Source of the DNA: Rheinheimera salexigens
Lineage (GTDB): Bacteria > Pseudomonadota > Gammaproteobacteria > Enterobacterales > Alteromonadaceae
NCBI RefSeq assembly: GCF_001752395.1
Contig: NZ_MKEK01000001.1
Location: 981,044-1,045,043, forward strand
Direction of reading: 5' to 3'
Length of the DNA stretch: 64,000 nucleotides
In this document: positions 23,279 through 32,429 of the stretch, piece by piece
Position numbering within the stretch: position 1 is the stretch's first letter
Layout of the letters: every line of letters begins with the position of its first letter
Position numbers and translations under genes: made by a program
Notes under the pieces: generated by a model
What the model was told of the DNA's origin: nothing
The model's input: only the letters and a program-made list of their open reading frames with translations
Databases searched by the model: none

Positions 23279-26059
23279 TTACAGCATAGGCCGATAACGT
23301 AATGAGATACCCATAGTGCGGCCAATCACATCATAATCACTGACGGCATTAAAATGGTTAGCACCTGCAGTAGGGGTAGGTGGCTGCTTATCAAACAGGT
23401 TATTAAAACCTGCCGTCACCGTTACGGCTTCGCTAAACTGCCATGATGCCGCTAAATCAATATAGTTTTGTGCGCTAATGCTAACACTAGGATCTGCTGC
23501 ATATACTACGTCACCTATACGACGCCAGCCCAGTTGTACCGCTACGTCCTCTAAGCTCCAGTCAATGGTCATACGGTGCTTATAGTCAGCTTGCAATACG
23601 CTAGCAAAGTCACCCGAACAGGCATTACCGTATGTGCCCTTACAGTCGACTTCTGGCAAGGTGACGTTATTTTGCCGACGTTGCTTTGTAACAAAGTTGG
23701 CTTGATAAGCAAGATGTAACTTACCACCAATAGCGTCAGGAGCATCTAAACGATAGTTTACCGCAACATCAATACCGGCTTGTTTAATGGCCGCTAAGTT
23801 AAAGTCGTTAACAATAGCGGTTTTAATAAAGCCAGTATCAGCATCGCGCACTACTGCATCACACAGCGGATTGCCTGCTACGGGGTTATCGATATAACAG
23901 TTTTGTAATGCTGCGGCCGGTTGGATTTGGCTTACGGCATCGGTGATTTCAATATTGTAATAATCTACACTAACATCAAAACCGCTGAAATATTGTGGCG
24001 TATAAACGATACCAACAGTAGTAGATTCGGCTTGCTCAGGCTTAATGTTCGGGTTACCACCAAAAGTGTAACTTGCGCTGCTAGCATCGAAACTGCTGCC
24101 GACAGCAGGCGCGCCATAACGAGCACATTGTGCTGCGTCACCGGTGCCTAATAAGCATGGATCACCATCAAATCGACCAGCAAAGCGTGGTATAAATTGG
24201 TCGCTGGTTTGATCAAATAACGCTAACGATAAGCCGGTAATAGGGCTGGCAAACTCACCTAAGTTAGGTGCCCGAAACGCGGTTTGATAACTAGTACGAA
24301 TTCGCACGTTTTCATCAATCGCCCAATTTACGCCAATTTTATAAGTATCTTTGGCGCTAGTGTTTGAGTAATCGGAAATACGATAAGCGGCTTCAATATC
24401 TAATTGGTCAGCAAAAGCGGTATCAAAAAATACCGGAATTAGTACTTCGCCGTACCATTCTTTACTATCAAAGCTAGCAGACATATCAAATACGCTTACG
24501 CCAGCAAAGCTTGTGCCAGTACGAAATGCATCACCAGCCGTTTGCTTGCCGGTTTCTTTGCGTACTTCATAACCAACAGCATAGCTAACCGCACCGGCTG
24601 GAAGTTCAAATAATGCTGCTGAATCACCAGAAATAGTGGCGGCAGCAACGCTTTGCGTGCGTTCCCGATTAGAATATAACAACGGGTTACTAAAGCTGGT
24701 TAAATCTAAGTTGGGATCAAAAATATTGACGCTATTGGCAATGGCATTAAAGCGATTGGCGCCACTGGCATTAGTTTTGTAAGCATTGTTATAAATAGTT
24801 GAAGTTTCATCGGTACGACCGTACTGGGCATAGACATCAAACTGCACGCTATCGGTTATATCACCCCGTAAACCGACCTGAAACTGGGTAGTATCACGCA
24901 CTGCTTCGGTATTTTGTAAGCCTAAACCTAAATTACGCTCAACATTCACTAACGCATTGCCATCGGCGTCAAAACTTAAACTATTACGCACACTGTCGGG
25001 AATAAAGGCATTATCTTGGCGCAAGGTAACTTGTTGGTTTACCGTAACCGGTAACTGACCACTAGCACCGGCACCTGTTACTTTGACTTGTGAATGTAAT
25101 GCACGGCCATAAATTTCGGTGGTGTCGGCTAGATCAACATCAAAAAATAAACCGGCACTTAAGCGTGACATGGGCTGAATTAAAAACCGTTCAGCATTGA
25201 TATTAGTGGTATTACGGGTCGCGGTTACATTACCGTTATCGTCGATACCAAAGCTATTGCCACTGGCAACATCAGTATAAAAACCACCTTGGTTAATCAT
25301 ACTGCCACTATTTTGCATGGCAAAGTCGCGCTCGCCGGCTAATAGTGCTTTGCGTTCTGAATAACCAATATAACCGGTTAAATGACCACGGCCACTGGCA
25401 ATGTCACCACCAAAAATGGCTTCAGTATTATATTTTTCACCGCCATCTTGCGGAGTTTCATAACTGGCTGATAGCTCAATACCGTCAAATTTATCGTCCA
25501 TAATAAAGTTAACGACACCCGCTACCGCATCGGCACCATACACAGCAGCTGCACCACCGGTTAATACATCAACCCGTTTAATTAAGCCTGCAGGAATGCT
25601 ATTAACATCTACTGAGTTACGATAGCTAAAGGGTGTGGCACGAGTGCCATTAATTAACACTAAGGTACGGTTTTGGCCTAAGCTTCTTAAATCGATAGTC
25701 GACGAACCTAAAGAGTCACCTACTGTTGCGCCAGTGCTATTCGCACCTGCTGCTGCTTGGGGTAATTTCGAAGTAATGTCTTCGACGTTAACCACACGAT
25801 CTAAATGCAATTGAACTTCATCTACTGAAGCCACTGGGCTAGATGACACCAATTCAGTACGAGCAATGCGCGAACCGGTGATACTAATTACTTCAACTTT
25901 TTTAGCATCTTCATTGTTGATGTTGGTAGTGTCGGCTTGTTGCGCGAAAGCTAATTGGCTAATTAAACCTAGTTGAACGGCTAGGGCGACTTTAGAGCTG
26001 CGACGTAAAAATCGTGTCGCCGATGTATTTTTCGATGTGCTGAGCGATGGCTGTGACAT
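23279..26059 (-). CDS. TonB-dependent outer-membrane receptor
   Basis: A 926-residue outer-membrane beta-barrel transporter. A signal peptide (VALAVQLGLISQLAFAQ) is followed by a plug domain beginning VEVISITGSRI and containing VDVLTGGAAAVYGADAVAGVVNFI. The barrel follows, with NPNIKPEQAESTTVGIVY and the C-terminal ISLRYRPML. The plug style (GSRI, PxA, NRTLVLINGTR) is common among Alteromonadales receptors for carbohydrates or peptides rather than siderophores. The substrate is unknown; neighbours murR and anmK point to cell-wall or amino-sugar fragments, which is inference. It is divergent from anmK across a 218-base promoter region. Confidence 0.9.
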   Translation of the reverse strand: MSQPSLSTSKNTSATRFLRRSSKVALAVQLGLISQLAFAQQADTTNINNEDAKKVEVISITGSRIARTELVSSSPVASVDEVQLHLDRVVNVEDITSKLPQAAAGANSTGATVGDSLGSSTIDLRSLGQNRTLVLINGTRATPFSYRNSVDVNSIPAGLIKRVDVLTGGAAAVYGADAVAGVVNFIMDDKFDGIELSASYETPQDGGEKYNTEAIFGGDIASGRGHLTGYIGYSERKALLAGERDFAMQNSGSMINQGGFYTDVASGNSFGIDDNGNVTATRNTTNINAERFLIQPMSRLSAGLFFDVDLADTTEIYGRALHSQVKVTGAGASGQLPVTVNQQVTLRQDNAFIPDSVRNSLSFDADGNALVNVERNLGLGLQNTEAVRDTTQFQVGLRGDITDSVQFDVYAQYGRTDETSTIYNNAYKTNASGANRFNAIANSVNIFDPNLDLTSFSNPLLYSNRERTQSVAAATISGDSAALFELPAGAVSYAVGYEVRKETGKQTAGDAFRTGTSFAGVSVFDMSASFDSKEWYGEVLIPVFFDTAFADQLDIEAAYRISDYSNTSAKDTYKIGVNWAIDENVRIRTSYQTAFRAPNLGEFASPITGLSLALFDQTSDQFIPRFAGRFDGDPCLLGTGDAAQCARYGAPAVGSSFDASSASYTFGGNPNIKPEQAESTTVGIVYTPQYFSGFDVSVDYYNIEITDAVSQIQPAAALQNCYIDNPVAGNPLCDAVVRDADTGFIKTAIVNDFNLAAIKQAGIDVAVNYRLDAPDAIGGKLHLAYQANFVTKQRRQNNVTLPEVDCKGTYGNACSGDFASVLQADYKHRMTIDWSLEDVAVQLGWRRIGDVVYAADPSVSISAQNYIDLAASWQFSEAVTVTAGFNNLFDKQPPTPTAGANHFNAVSDYDVIGRTMGISLRYRPML

Positions 26060-26134
26060 AAATTACTCCCTGCTGAGTAAGTTGTGATGGCGAAAATTGC
26101 TGGTTCGCCGCAGTAGAACGAATTTTTTATACAT

Positions 26135-26155
26135 TTTAACTGCAGTAAAGTTAAA
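26135..26155. promoter_or_regulatory. Inverted repeat TTTAACT-N7-AGTTAAA
   Basis: Seven-base arms in the promoter region of the TonB receptor, about 80 bases from its start. A candidate regulator site or promoter-proximal hairpin. Confidence 0.3.
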
Positions 26156-26212
26156 TATATACTCAATATAACGTTAGAGTGCAATTTTATTTAGTTTAAA
26201 TGTAGATTTAAT

Positions 26213-26227
26213 TGAATAATTTATTCA
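26213..26227. promoter_or_regulatory. Candidate MurR/RpiR operator before anmK
   Basis: TGAATAATTTATTCA is a perfect 15-base palindrome 50 bases upstream of anmK. The AT-rich TGnA...TnCA layout is like operators of RpiR-family regulators (for example HexR TGTAATTAAATTACA). The neighbouring murR product is the natural candidate, but this is inference. Confidence 0.45.
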
Positions 26228-26277
26228 TCATAAGCTGATAAACAACTGTATCTAACCACTTTTGCAAGGGCTACATC

Positions 26278-27480
26278 ATGCATTCTCATATACAAAAACT
26301 GGCTGATATTGCTGCTAAACCTAGTCGGATGATTATTGGTTTAATGAGCGGCACCTCATTAGATGGTTTAGATGTGGCCTTATGTCGATTAAGCGGCGAA
26401 GGTTTGGCAACCAAGGTTGAACTCATTAACTTTTGCACAGTGGATTATGATCAAGACTATAAACAACGCGTTAAAGCGGTATTTTCTAAACGCCAAGTCG
26501 ACTTGCAAATGGTCACGTTATTGCACCCATGGATTGGGCTTGAACATGGCCGGATGATTAATGAGTGCTTACAACAGTGGCAATTAACCGCAAATGACGT
26601 TGATGTGGTGGCTAGCCATGGCCAAACGATTTATCACTGTCCGCAGCGCCAACATCAGCTAGCAGAATTTGGTAATGCGACGTTACAAATAGGTGATGCT
26701 GATCATTTAGCGGTGAAAACCGGCATTATCACCATCAGTGACTTTCGGCAAAAGCATATTGCCGCGGGCGGCGAGGGGGCACCTTTAGCGGTGTATGGCG
26801 ATTATTTATTGTTTAGCAGCCCAGCAGAAAATCGGATTTTGCTTAATATTGGCGGTATTGCCAATTTAACCTATTTACCTAGCAGCCAAGATGCCAATGC
26901 CGTTTTTAGCTCGGATATAGGCCCGGGCAATACGATGATGGATGCGTATATTCAAGCTTACTTTCCAGGTCAATATTATGATCGCAGTGCAGCGCTGGCT
27001 AATGCTGGTGAAATAAACAGCGCTTTATTAGCAGCTTTAAAACAAGATAGATTTTTTGCGCTGGGCTTTCCAAAAACTACCGGTCCAGAAGTATTTAACT
27101 TAGCCTATTTAGAGCAAGCGCAGCAGCAAAGCAGTACCGAAAACTTAAATCGTGCTGATGTGATGGCGACACTAAATCGCTTCTCTGCCGATATGATTGT
27201 GCACGCGATAACGAGCATGACTGCAGAGTTGGATCAGTTTGTTATTTATGCCAGTGGTGGAGGTATTCATAATCCATTATTAATGCAACATATCAGCCGA
27301 GCGTTACCTGACATCAGCATTGCTAGTACAGCTGAATTGGACATAAACCCAGATGCCAAAGAAGCGGTATTATTTGCGGTGTTAGCTAATGAGTGTTTAG
27401 TCGGCGGCAAACAAAAATTTAGTAATACTAGAGAAGGCATCCCTAGCGTAACGATGGGGAAAATCAGTTTTTCAGACTGA
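26278..27480 (+). CDS. anmK: Anhydro-N-acetylmuramic acid kinase
   Basis: Phosphorylates and opens 1,6-anhydro-MurNAc released during peptidoglycan turnover, giving MurNAc-6-phosphate. The N-terminal GLMSGTSLDGLDVALCRL is the family ATP-binding signature; VASHGQTIYHCP, GNATLQIGDAD, SDFRQKHIAAGGEGAPL and NIGGIANLTYL follow. At 400 residues it is somewhat longer than E. coli AnmK, mainly at the N-terminus. It begins at ATG 26278 and is divergent from the TonB receptor and murR. A palindromic element (copy D) follows its stop codon. Confidence 0.95.
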   Translation: MHSHIQKLADIAAKPSRMIIGLMSGTSLDGLDVALCRLSGEGLATKVELINFCTVDYDQDYKQRVKAVFSKRQVDLQMVTLLHPWIGLEHGRMINECLQQWQLTANDVDVVASHGQTIYHCPQRQHQLAEFGNATLQIGDADHLAVKTGIITISDFRQKHIAAGGEGAPLAVYGDYLLFSSPAENRILLNIGGIANLTYLPSSQDANAVFSSDIGPGNTMMDAYIQAYFPGQYYDRSAALANAGEINSALLAALKQDRFFALGFPKTTGPEVFNLAYLEQAQQQSSTENLNRADVMATLNRFSADMIVHAITSMTAELDQFVIYASGGGIHNPLLMQHISRALPDISIASTAELDINPDAKEAVLFAVLANECLVGGKQKFSNTREGIPSVTMGKISFSD

Positions 27481-27512
27481 CCTTTCCCCTTGCCAATATT
27501 CATAGCCAAATG

Positions 27513-27571
27513 TTCAAGGGGTCAGAGTCGTTGAAACTCAAAAATAGTTTCAAGTACTCTGACCCCTTGAA
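27513..27571. repeat. Palindromic repeat element, copy D
   Basis: Outer arms TTCAAGGGGTCAGAGT and complement as in copies A-B; the inner arms (CGTTGAAA / TTTCAAGT) carry two mismatches. It fills the space between the converging anmK and amidohydrolase genes and may also terminate both. Confidence 0.85.
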
Positions 27572-27577
27572 AAAAGC

Positions 27578-28864
27578 TTATAGCTTGGCGTAGTCTACTA
27601 CCCAATTCACATACAATTCAGTACCGGTTTTTAACGCTTTTTCATCAGCGAAGAAAAACGGAGAGTGATTGCTTGGTGCTGCAGCGGCATCTTGACCTTC
27701 AGGTGTTACGCCTAAAAACACGAACAGCCCTGGTACTTCTAGGGCGAAGAATGAAAAGTCTTCAGCGCCGGTAACCAGTTCACTAACATGAACTTTGTCT
27801 TGACCAGCTACACGCTCTATTGTTGGTAGCATTTTGCTAGTGAGTGCGGGATCATTAATGGTGACTGGGTAACCTTCATTAATATGGACATGGGCTTCAG
27901 CGCCGGTGGCTTTAGCCGTCATTTCAGCTGTAGTCTTCAGATCCTTGAAAATTTGTGCCCGATTATCCATATCAAAGTTACGAATAGTACCTTCTAAATA
28001 GACTTGGTCTGGAATAATATTATTGCGTACACCACCTTCAACAATACCAAAGCTTAATACCGCTGGCGCTTTGGTTATATCGATTTGGCGACTGATAATC
28101 GTTTGACTGTTACTGATAATTTGCGCAGCAGCGACGATAGGATCAACACCACCCCAAGGCCGTGAGCCGTGGGTTTGTCTACCTTTAACTGTTATTTCAA
28201 ATTGATCTGAGGAGGCCATTAATGGACCTTCGCGATAACCGATATGACCGACAGTACCCGCAGACCAAACATGAATACCAAATACCGCTTCTGGCTGGTG
28301 TTGTTTAAATAGACCCTGTTTTAACATCAGTTCAGCGCCACCTTCCTCATCATCTGGCGCGCCTTCTTCTGCTGGCTGAAAAATAAAGACCACGGTGCCG
28401 GCTAATTGCTGTTTCATGGCGACTAACTGCTCTGCAGCGCCCATTAGCATAGCGACATGCATATCATGACCACAAGCATGCATAACGCCAACTTCTTTGC
28501 CACGATATTCAGATAAGACTGTGGATTTAAACGGCACATCGGTTTGTTCCACTACCGGTAAGGCGTCCATATCGGCCCGTAAGGCGATAGTGGGGCCGGG
28601 TTTGCTGCCTTTTAATACGCCGATGACGCCGGTATGAGCAACACCCGTTTGTACCTCTAAGCCTAGCGCTTTTAAATGCTTGGCAATCACTTTAGCGGTA
28701 CGAAATTCACGATTACTTAATTCTGGATGCTGGTGTAAATCGCGGCGCCACTCAATCACTTTTTGTTCAAGGTTTGTGGAAATAGCCACAGTTTGCTGGG
28801 CTTGAACGCTAGTAAATAAACCAACACCAGCAATAATGGCTAGACTAACAGAGGATAATTTCAT
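27578..28864 (-). CDS. Exported M20D-family amidohydrolase
   Basis: A 428-residue metal-dependent amidohydrolase of the aminoacylase/hippurate hydrolase type. A signal peptide (VSLAIIAGVGLFTSVQAQ) sends it to the periplasm. Metal-binding and catalytic motifs are GVMHACGHDMHVAML, FQPAEEGAPDDEEGG, the dimerisation-domain QTHGSRPWGGVD and the C-terminal TGAEDFSFFA. Members hydrolyse N-acyl amino acids or related amides; the exact substrate cannot be told. It converges with anmK, separated by palindromic copy D, and may be functionally independent of it. Confidence 0.9.
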   Translation of the reverse strand: MKLSSVSLAIIAGVGLFTSVQAQQTVAISTNLEQKVIEWRRDLHQHPELSNREFRTAKVIAKHLKALGLEVQTGVAHTGVIGVLKGSKPGPTIALRADMDALPVVEQTDVPFKSTVLSEYRGKEVGVMHACGHDMHVAMLMGAAEQLVAMKQQLAGTVVFIFQPAEEGAPDDEEGGAELMLKQGLFKQHQPEAVFGIHVWSAGTVGHIGYREGPLMASSDQFEITVKGRQTHGSRPWGGVDPIVAAAQIISNSQTIISRQIDITKAPAVLSFGIVEGGVRNNIIPDQVYLEGTIRNFDMDNRAQIFKDLKTTAEMTAKATGAEAHVHINEGYPVTINDPALTSKMLPTIERVAGQDKVHVSELVTGAEDFSFFALEVPGLFVFLGVTPEGQDAAAAPSNHSPFFFADEKALKTGTELYVNWVVDYAKL

Positions 28865-28993
28865 GCATAACTCCTGAACATAATGGCAAAAGTGGGACGG
28901 AATAACGTATCTGAGTATGCATGGCTATATGCTAGCTGACAATGTTTGATTAGCAGTTAGGGTATAAGACTTTTGGCTATGTTGGCTACAGAG

Positions 28994-29938
28994 TTATGCA
29001 GCTTGCTGTAGGGCTATTTGTAATTGAGTTAGGATCTCATTACTTTTTCGCAGGGTGCGAAGTTGCTGGAATAATAACTCTGCTTCAGGGTATTGGCGTT
29101 TTAAATACGTAAACCATTGTTTAATCCGGTTAGCGTAATATTTACCTTTATCCCCGCTGACTTCATATTCTGAATATTGCATCAGTAAGGTTAATACCTG
29201 CGGCCACGGCATAGCATGGCTATTTTGCCGAATACTCTGGGCTAAATTTGGCATAGCTAAAACACCCCGGCCGAGCATTATATCCTGACAGTTAGCTTGC
29301 TGCTGACATAATAAGGCTGAATCACGATCCCAAATTTCTCCATTGGCAATCAATGGAATATTAACCTGTTGCTTAATTTTGGCTATCCAAGGCCAGTAAG
29401 CGGGTGGGCGATAGCCGTCGGCTTTGGTTCGGGCATGCACGGTTAATACCGAAGCACCCGCTGCGGCGATAGCGTGAGCGTTTTCTAAGGTTAAACTAGT
29501 ATCATCGTAGCCTAAGCGTATTTTAGCACTGACAGTATGTTGGCTAGGAACAGCTTCGCGCACCGCTTTCACTATTTGGTATAACTGCTCAGGTTGTTTT
29601 AGTAATACTGCGCCGCCTCGGCTTTTATTGACTGTTTTAGCCGGGCAGCCAAAATTTAAATCGACACCATGAGAGCCTAAGCTTACGGCGCGAAAAGCAT
29701 TTTCGGCTAACCAGTTAGGCTCTTGGCCAAGTAATTGAATGCGTACTGGTGTACCGGCGGCGGTGTAACCTTGTTGGGCGAGCTCTGGACAAATGCGTTG
29801 AAATACTCGCGCTGGTAGTAATTGATCGACAATGCGAATAAATTCAGTGACACATAAATCGAAGCCACCTATCTGCGTTAGCATGTCACGCATCAAGTGA
29901 TCAACGACACCTTCCATCGGCGCTAATATGATTTGCAT
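28994..29938 (-). CDS. dusC: tRNA-dihydrouridine(16) synthase
   Basis: A flavoenzyme of 314 residues reducing uridine 16 of tRNA. The TIM barrel starts ILAPMEGVVDHLMRDM. The catalytic cysteine is in DLNFGCPAKTVNKSRGGA, followed by SAKIRLGYDD, LTVHARTKADGY and IANGEIWD. The N-terminal APMEGV and the overall length fit the DusC rather than the DusA or DusB subgroup. It starts nine bases after the upstream small acidic gene and is probably co-transcribed with it. Confidence 0.93.
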   Translation of the reverse strand: MQIILAPMEGVVDHLMRDMLTQIGGFDLCVTEFIRIVDQLLPARVFQRICPELAQQGYTAAGTPVRIQLLGQEPNWLAENAFRAVSLGSHGVDLNFGCPAKTVNKSRGGAVLLKQPEQLYQIVKAVREAVPSQHTVSAKIRLGYDDTSLTLENAHAIAAAGASVLTVHARTKADGYRPPAYWPWIAKIKQQVNIPLIANGEIWDRDSALLCQQQANCQDIMLGRGVLAMPNLAQSIRQNSHAMPWPQVLTLLMQYSEYEVSGDKGKYYANRIKQWFTYLKRQYPEAELLFQQLRTLRKSNEILTQLQIALQQAA

Positions 29939-29947
29939 AGTGTGGAA

Positions 29948-30412
29948 TTATGAATCTAAATAAGGCCGGCCTAACATCATCTGTTGGGCTAATTGCTGTT
30001 CTGACTGAGCTTCGCTTAATTGCAGATCATTAAATTGGACATCAAATTGTAATAAGTCGGCGTCTTCTAGATTTTGTGCCACCAGTTTATCGGGTACTTG
30101 ATTAACCTGACGGTAAGCATTAATGGCGACTTGGGCGGCTTGTTCCATTAACAATAAAAATTGACCTAATGGAAAGTGCTGGAAAATTTCTTGATCTAAA
30201 TGCGCCCAGCCCAGCAAGTCACCACTGATACTACCATCAGCGTGATCAGTAAATAGCATGGAAACAGCGGCATTTTCAGGATTTTGACCTGGCTGAAACC
30301 TGTCGGCATCTTCCCGATTAAACACTAAGACATAACCAAAGCTTGGGCAGCCTTCAGCGTCCATTTCATCGAATGACGCATCGTACATCAGAAATAATTC
30401 ATTTTCTGCCAT
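29948..30412 (-). CDS. Unknown small acidic protein
   Basis: About 154 residues, acidic, without signal peptide or membrane segment. ATG 30412 is chosen because AGGAG lies eight bases upstream; a longer frame to 30484 has no ribosome binding site. It begins MAENELFLMYDASFDEMD and ends MMLGRPYLDS. No family is recognised. Two predicted parts are a beta-rich N-terminus (GYVLVFNREDADRFQPG) and a helical C-terminal half rich in Gln/Leu. It precedes dusC by nine bases, so it is likely co-expressed with it. Confidence 0.6.
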   Translation of the reverse strand: MAENELFLMYDASFDEMDAEGCPSFGYVLVFNREDADRFQPGQNPENAAVSMLFTDHADGSISGDLLGWAHLDQEIFQHFPLGQFLLLMEQAAQVAINAYRQVNQVPDKLVAQNLEDADLLQFDVQFNDLQLSEAQSEQQLAQQMMLGRPYLDS

Positions 30413-30522
30413 TACGCAACTCCTGCTGAAAAAACGGTCGCTAATTCTACCTGATAATTGAGCAAGGCTAAAGCTTAGTGGCAACTATATCTGTAATCCG
30501 CTGAGTCTATATCTACAATCAG

Positions 30523-32421
30523 TTAGGTTATGCTGCTGTCGTAGGGCATTTCTAATAATAATGCCAAGGCTAGGAGTAAGGCTTGCTCTTGCATTGCCAG
30601 TTGATTATCGGCATTCACTGCAGTATGAATGGCTTGCCATAACTGCTGTTTATCGTTGGGGGTTAAGGCTAATAATTGCGGTAACGCTTTGCTGAGTAAT
30701 GACCAATCAATGTCTGGTTTAACGGTATCTTCAGCAAGCTCTAACGCCAGTAGCGCTTGTTGCCAAGCATCTTGTTGTTGCGCTACATCATCGCCAGCAA
30801 CATTACTAATTAAGGCCAACAGCATTAAAATAGAAGGTTGCAATTCTTTGATACTTTGGCGTGAAAATTGGCGAACTATTTGTTTATTATCAAACTCAAC
30901 CGCGACAGTATGTTGAATAAATTGATAAGTTAACCAGCTACTTAGGCTAGGTTGCACCATTTGTTGCTGTAATGATTTAAGTAATTGGTTTAATTGCGTA
31001 AATTCGTTAATGCTTAAGGTTTTTAATGCTGGGATAACGCGTTGTAATAATTGTACTTGCTGTAACAAATTAAGTTTTTCGACTTGATCGCACAGTTGAT
31101 CAACTTGCTGTAATAATTCAGCTGAGCCAATTTGTTTAATTAAGCCAAGCTGTGCTGTACGGATAGCGTGGTCTGGTTGCAACAGTAAACAACAAACTAA
31201 AGCACTGGCTGGCTGGCTTTGCCGGCTGCTATGGACCAGTAACAACGGCAGGGCTGCGATAAACTTATCCCGCGGGCTTTTAGCTTGCTCAGGTGTGTTA
31301 TCGGCATTTAGCTCGTTAGCCGTATTAAGCTGAGCATTTGCTTCAGCTATTTGCTGGTCTTTAGCTCTAGGGGTAGGAAACTTACCATTCCAATGCGGTT
31401 CTAACCGTTGAATACGCTTTGCTAGTGGCGGGTGAGTGGCAAAGATGCTCATCCAGCTACTAATGGCCTCACCAAAAAATAAATGGCTGTTTTCATCGGC
31501 ATTTTTACTGCGAATAATACTTTTACTGCTATGACTGCCAATAACTTTTAATGCTCCGGCTATACCTCTGGGGTTACGGCTAAACTGCACGGCTGAGGCA
31601 TCGGCTAAATATTCGCGTTGCCGGCTAACGGCGGCTTTAATTAAATTACCTAAAAAAGAACCTAAATAACCAATAACGATAAAGCCCAATGCTAACGCAA
31701 GAATACCGCCGCCATTGTTTTTATTATTTCGCGAACGACCCACGCTACGAGTGCTGCCGGTGCGCATTAAAAAATAGCCAACATGGCCAATAAATAAAAT
31801 GCCATTTAAAATGGCTATCAAGCGAATATTCATCCGCATATCGCCGTTTAAAATATGGCTAAACTCGTGGGCGACTACGCCTTGAAGTTCATCTCGATTT
31901 AACTGCTCTAACGCACCTTGAGTAATCCCTACCACTGCGTCGGCAGGGCTATAACCCGCAGCAAATGCATTGATGCCAGCTTCCGGCAATAAATATACTG
32001 GTGGTACGGGTAGGTTAGCGGCCAGTGCCATTTCTTCTACCACATTGAGTAACCGACGTTGTAACGGATCGCTACTGTCAGGTGTTAACCGCACACCACC
32101 TAATGATTCAGCTACCGCGCGACCGCCATGGCGTAATTTATGCCACTTTAATAAGATGGCTATTGAGACGGCGCCTATTACTACTGTGCTTATCCAGCCA
32201 ATTGTGACCCAAGGCAAGTTTTGATTGTAGTTGCTGCTCTGAGCGGTGTTATAACTACTGCTTTGGCCAGTAACAAAAGTCGCATCTATAAAGCCTAAGC
32301 TATATAACGCGACAACATTGGTTAACGTAATAAGTAGCAATACGGCAAGGCTAAATAACACCACTAATAAGCGGGTATTACGGCGAGCTAAATCTTGTTG
32401 GGCAAAAAAATTACTACTCAT
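30523..32421 (-). CDS. M48-family membrane metalloprotease with long C-terminal extension
   Basis: A 632-residue inner-membrane zinc protease of the HtpX/Ste24-like family. Two membrane spans (LLVVLFSLAVLLLITLTNVV; LPWVTIGWISTVVIGAVSIA) precede the zinc site VAHEFSHILNGD and a further hydrophobic span (GGGILALALGFIVIGYLG). The third ligand region is EYLADASAVQFSRNP and the protease part ends at FATHPPLAKRIQRLEPHW, about residue 350. The remaining 280 residues are Leu/Gln-rich helical and have no recognised family; HtpX itself is about 290 residues. lemA lies eight bases upstream, a pairing common in many bacteria. Confidence 0.88.
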   Translation of the reverse strand: MSSNFFAQQDLARRNTRLLVVLFSLAVLLLITLTNVVALYSLGFIDATFVTGQSSSYNTAQSSNYNQNLPWVTIGWISTVVIGAVSIAILLKWHKLRHGGRAVAESLGGVRLTPDSSDPLQRRLLNVVEEMALAANLPVPPVYLLPEAGINAFAAGYSPADAVVGITQGALEQLNRDELQGVVAHEFSHILNGDMRMNIRLIAILNGILFIGHVGYFLMRTGSTRSVGRSRNNKNNGGGILALALGFIVIGYLGSFLGNLIKAAVSRQREYLADASAVQFSRNPRGIAGALKVIGSHSSKSIIRSKNADENSHLFFGEAISSWMSIFATHPPLAKRIQRLEPHWNGKFPTPRAKDQQIAEANAQLNTANELNADNTPEQAKSPRDKFIAALPLLLVHSSRQSQPASALVCCLLLQPDHAIRTAQLGLIKQIGSAELLQQVDQLCDQVEKLNLLQQVQLLQRVIPALKTLSINEFTQLNQLLKSLQQQMVQPSLSSWLTYQFIQHTVAVEFDNKQIVRQFSRQSIKELQPSILMLLALISNVAGDDVAQQQDAWQQALLALELAEDTVKPDIDWSLLSKALPQLLALTPNDKQQLWQAIHTAVNADNQLAMQEQALLLALALLLEMPYDSSIT

Positions 32422-32429
32422 AATTTTAG

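Noticed and set aside
23279-26059. Assigning the TonB receptor to siderophore uptake
   Set aside because: No iron-related gene or Fur box was seen nearby and the plug sequence style does not favour it; the substrate is left open.
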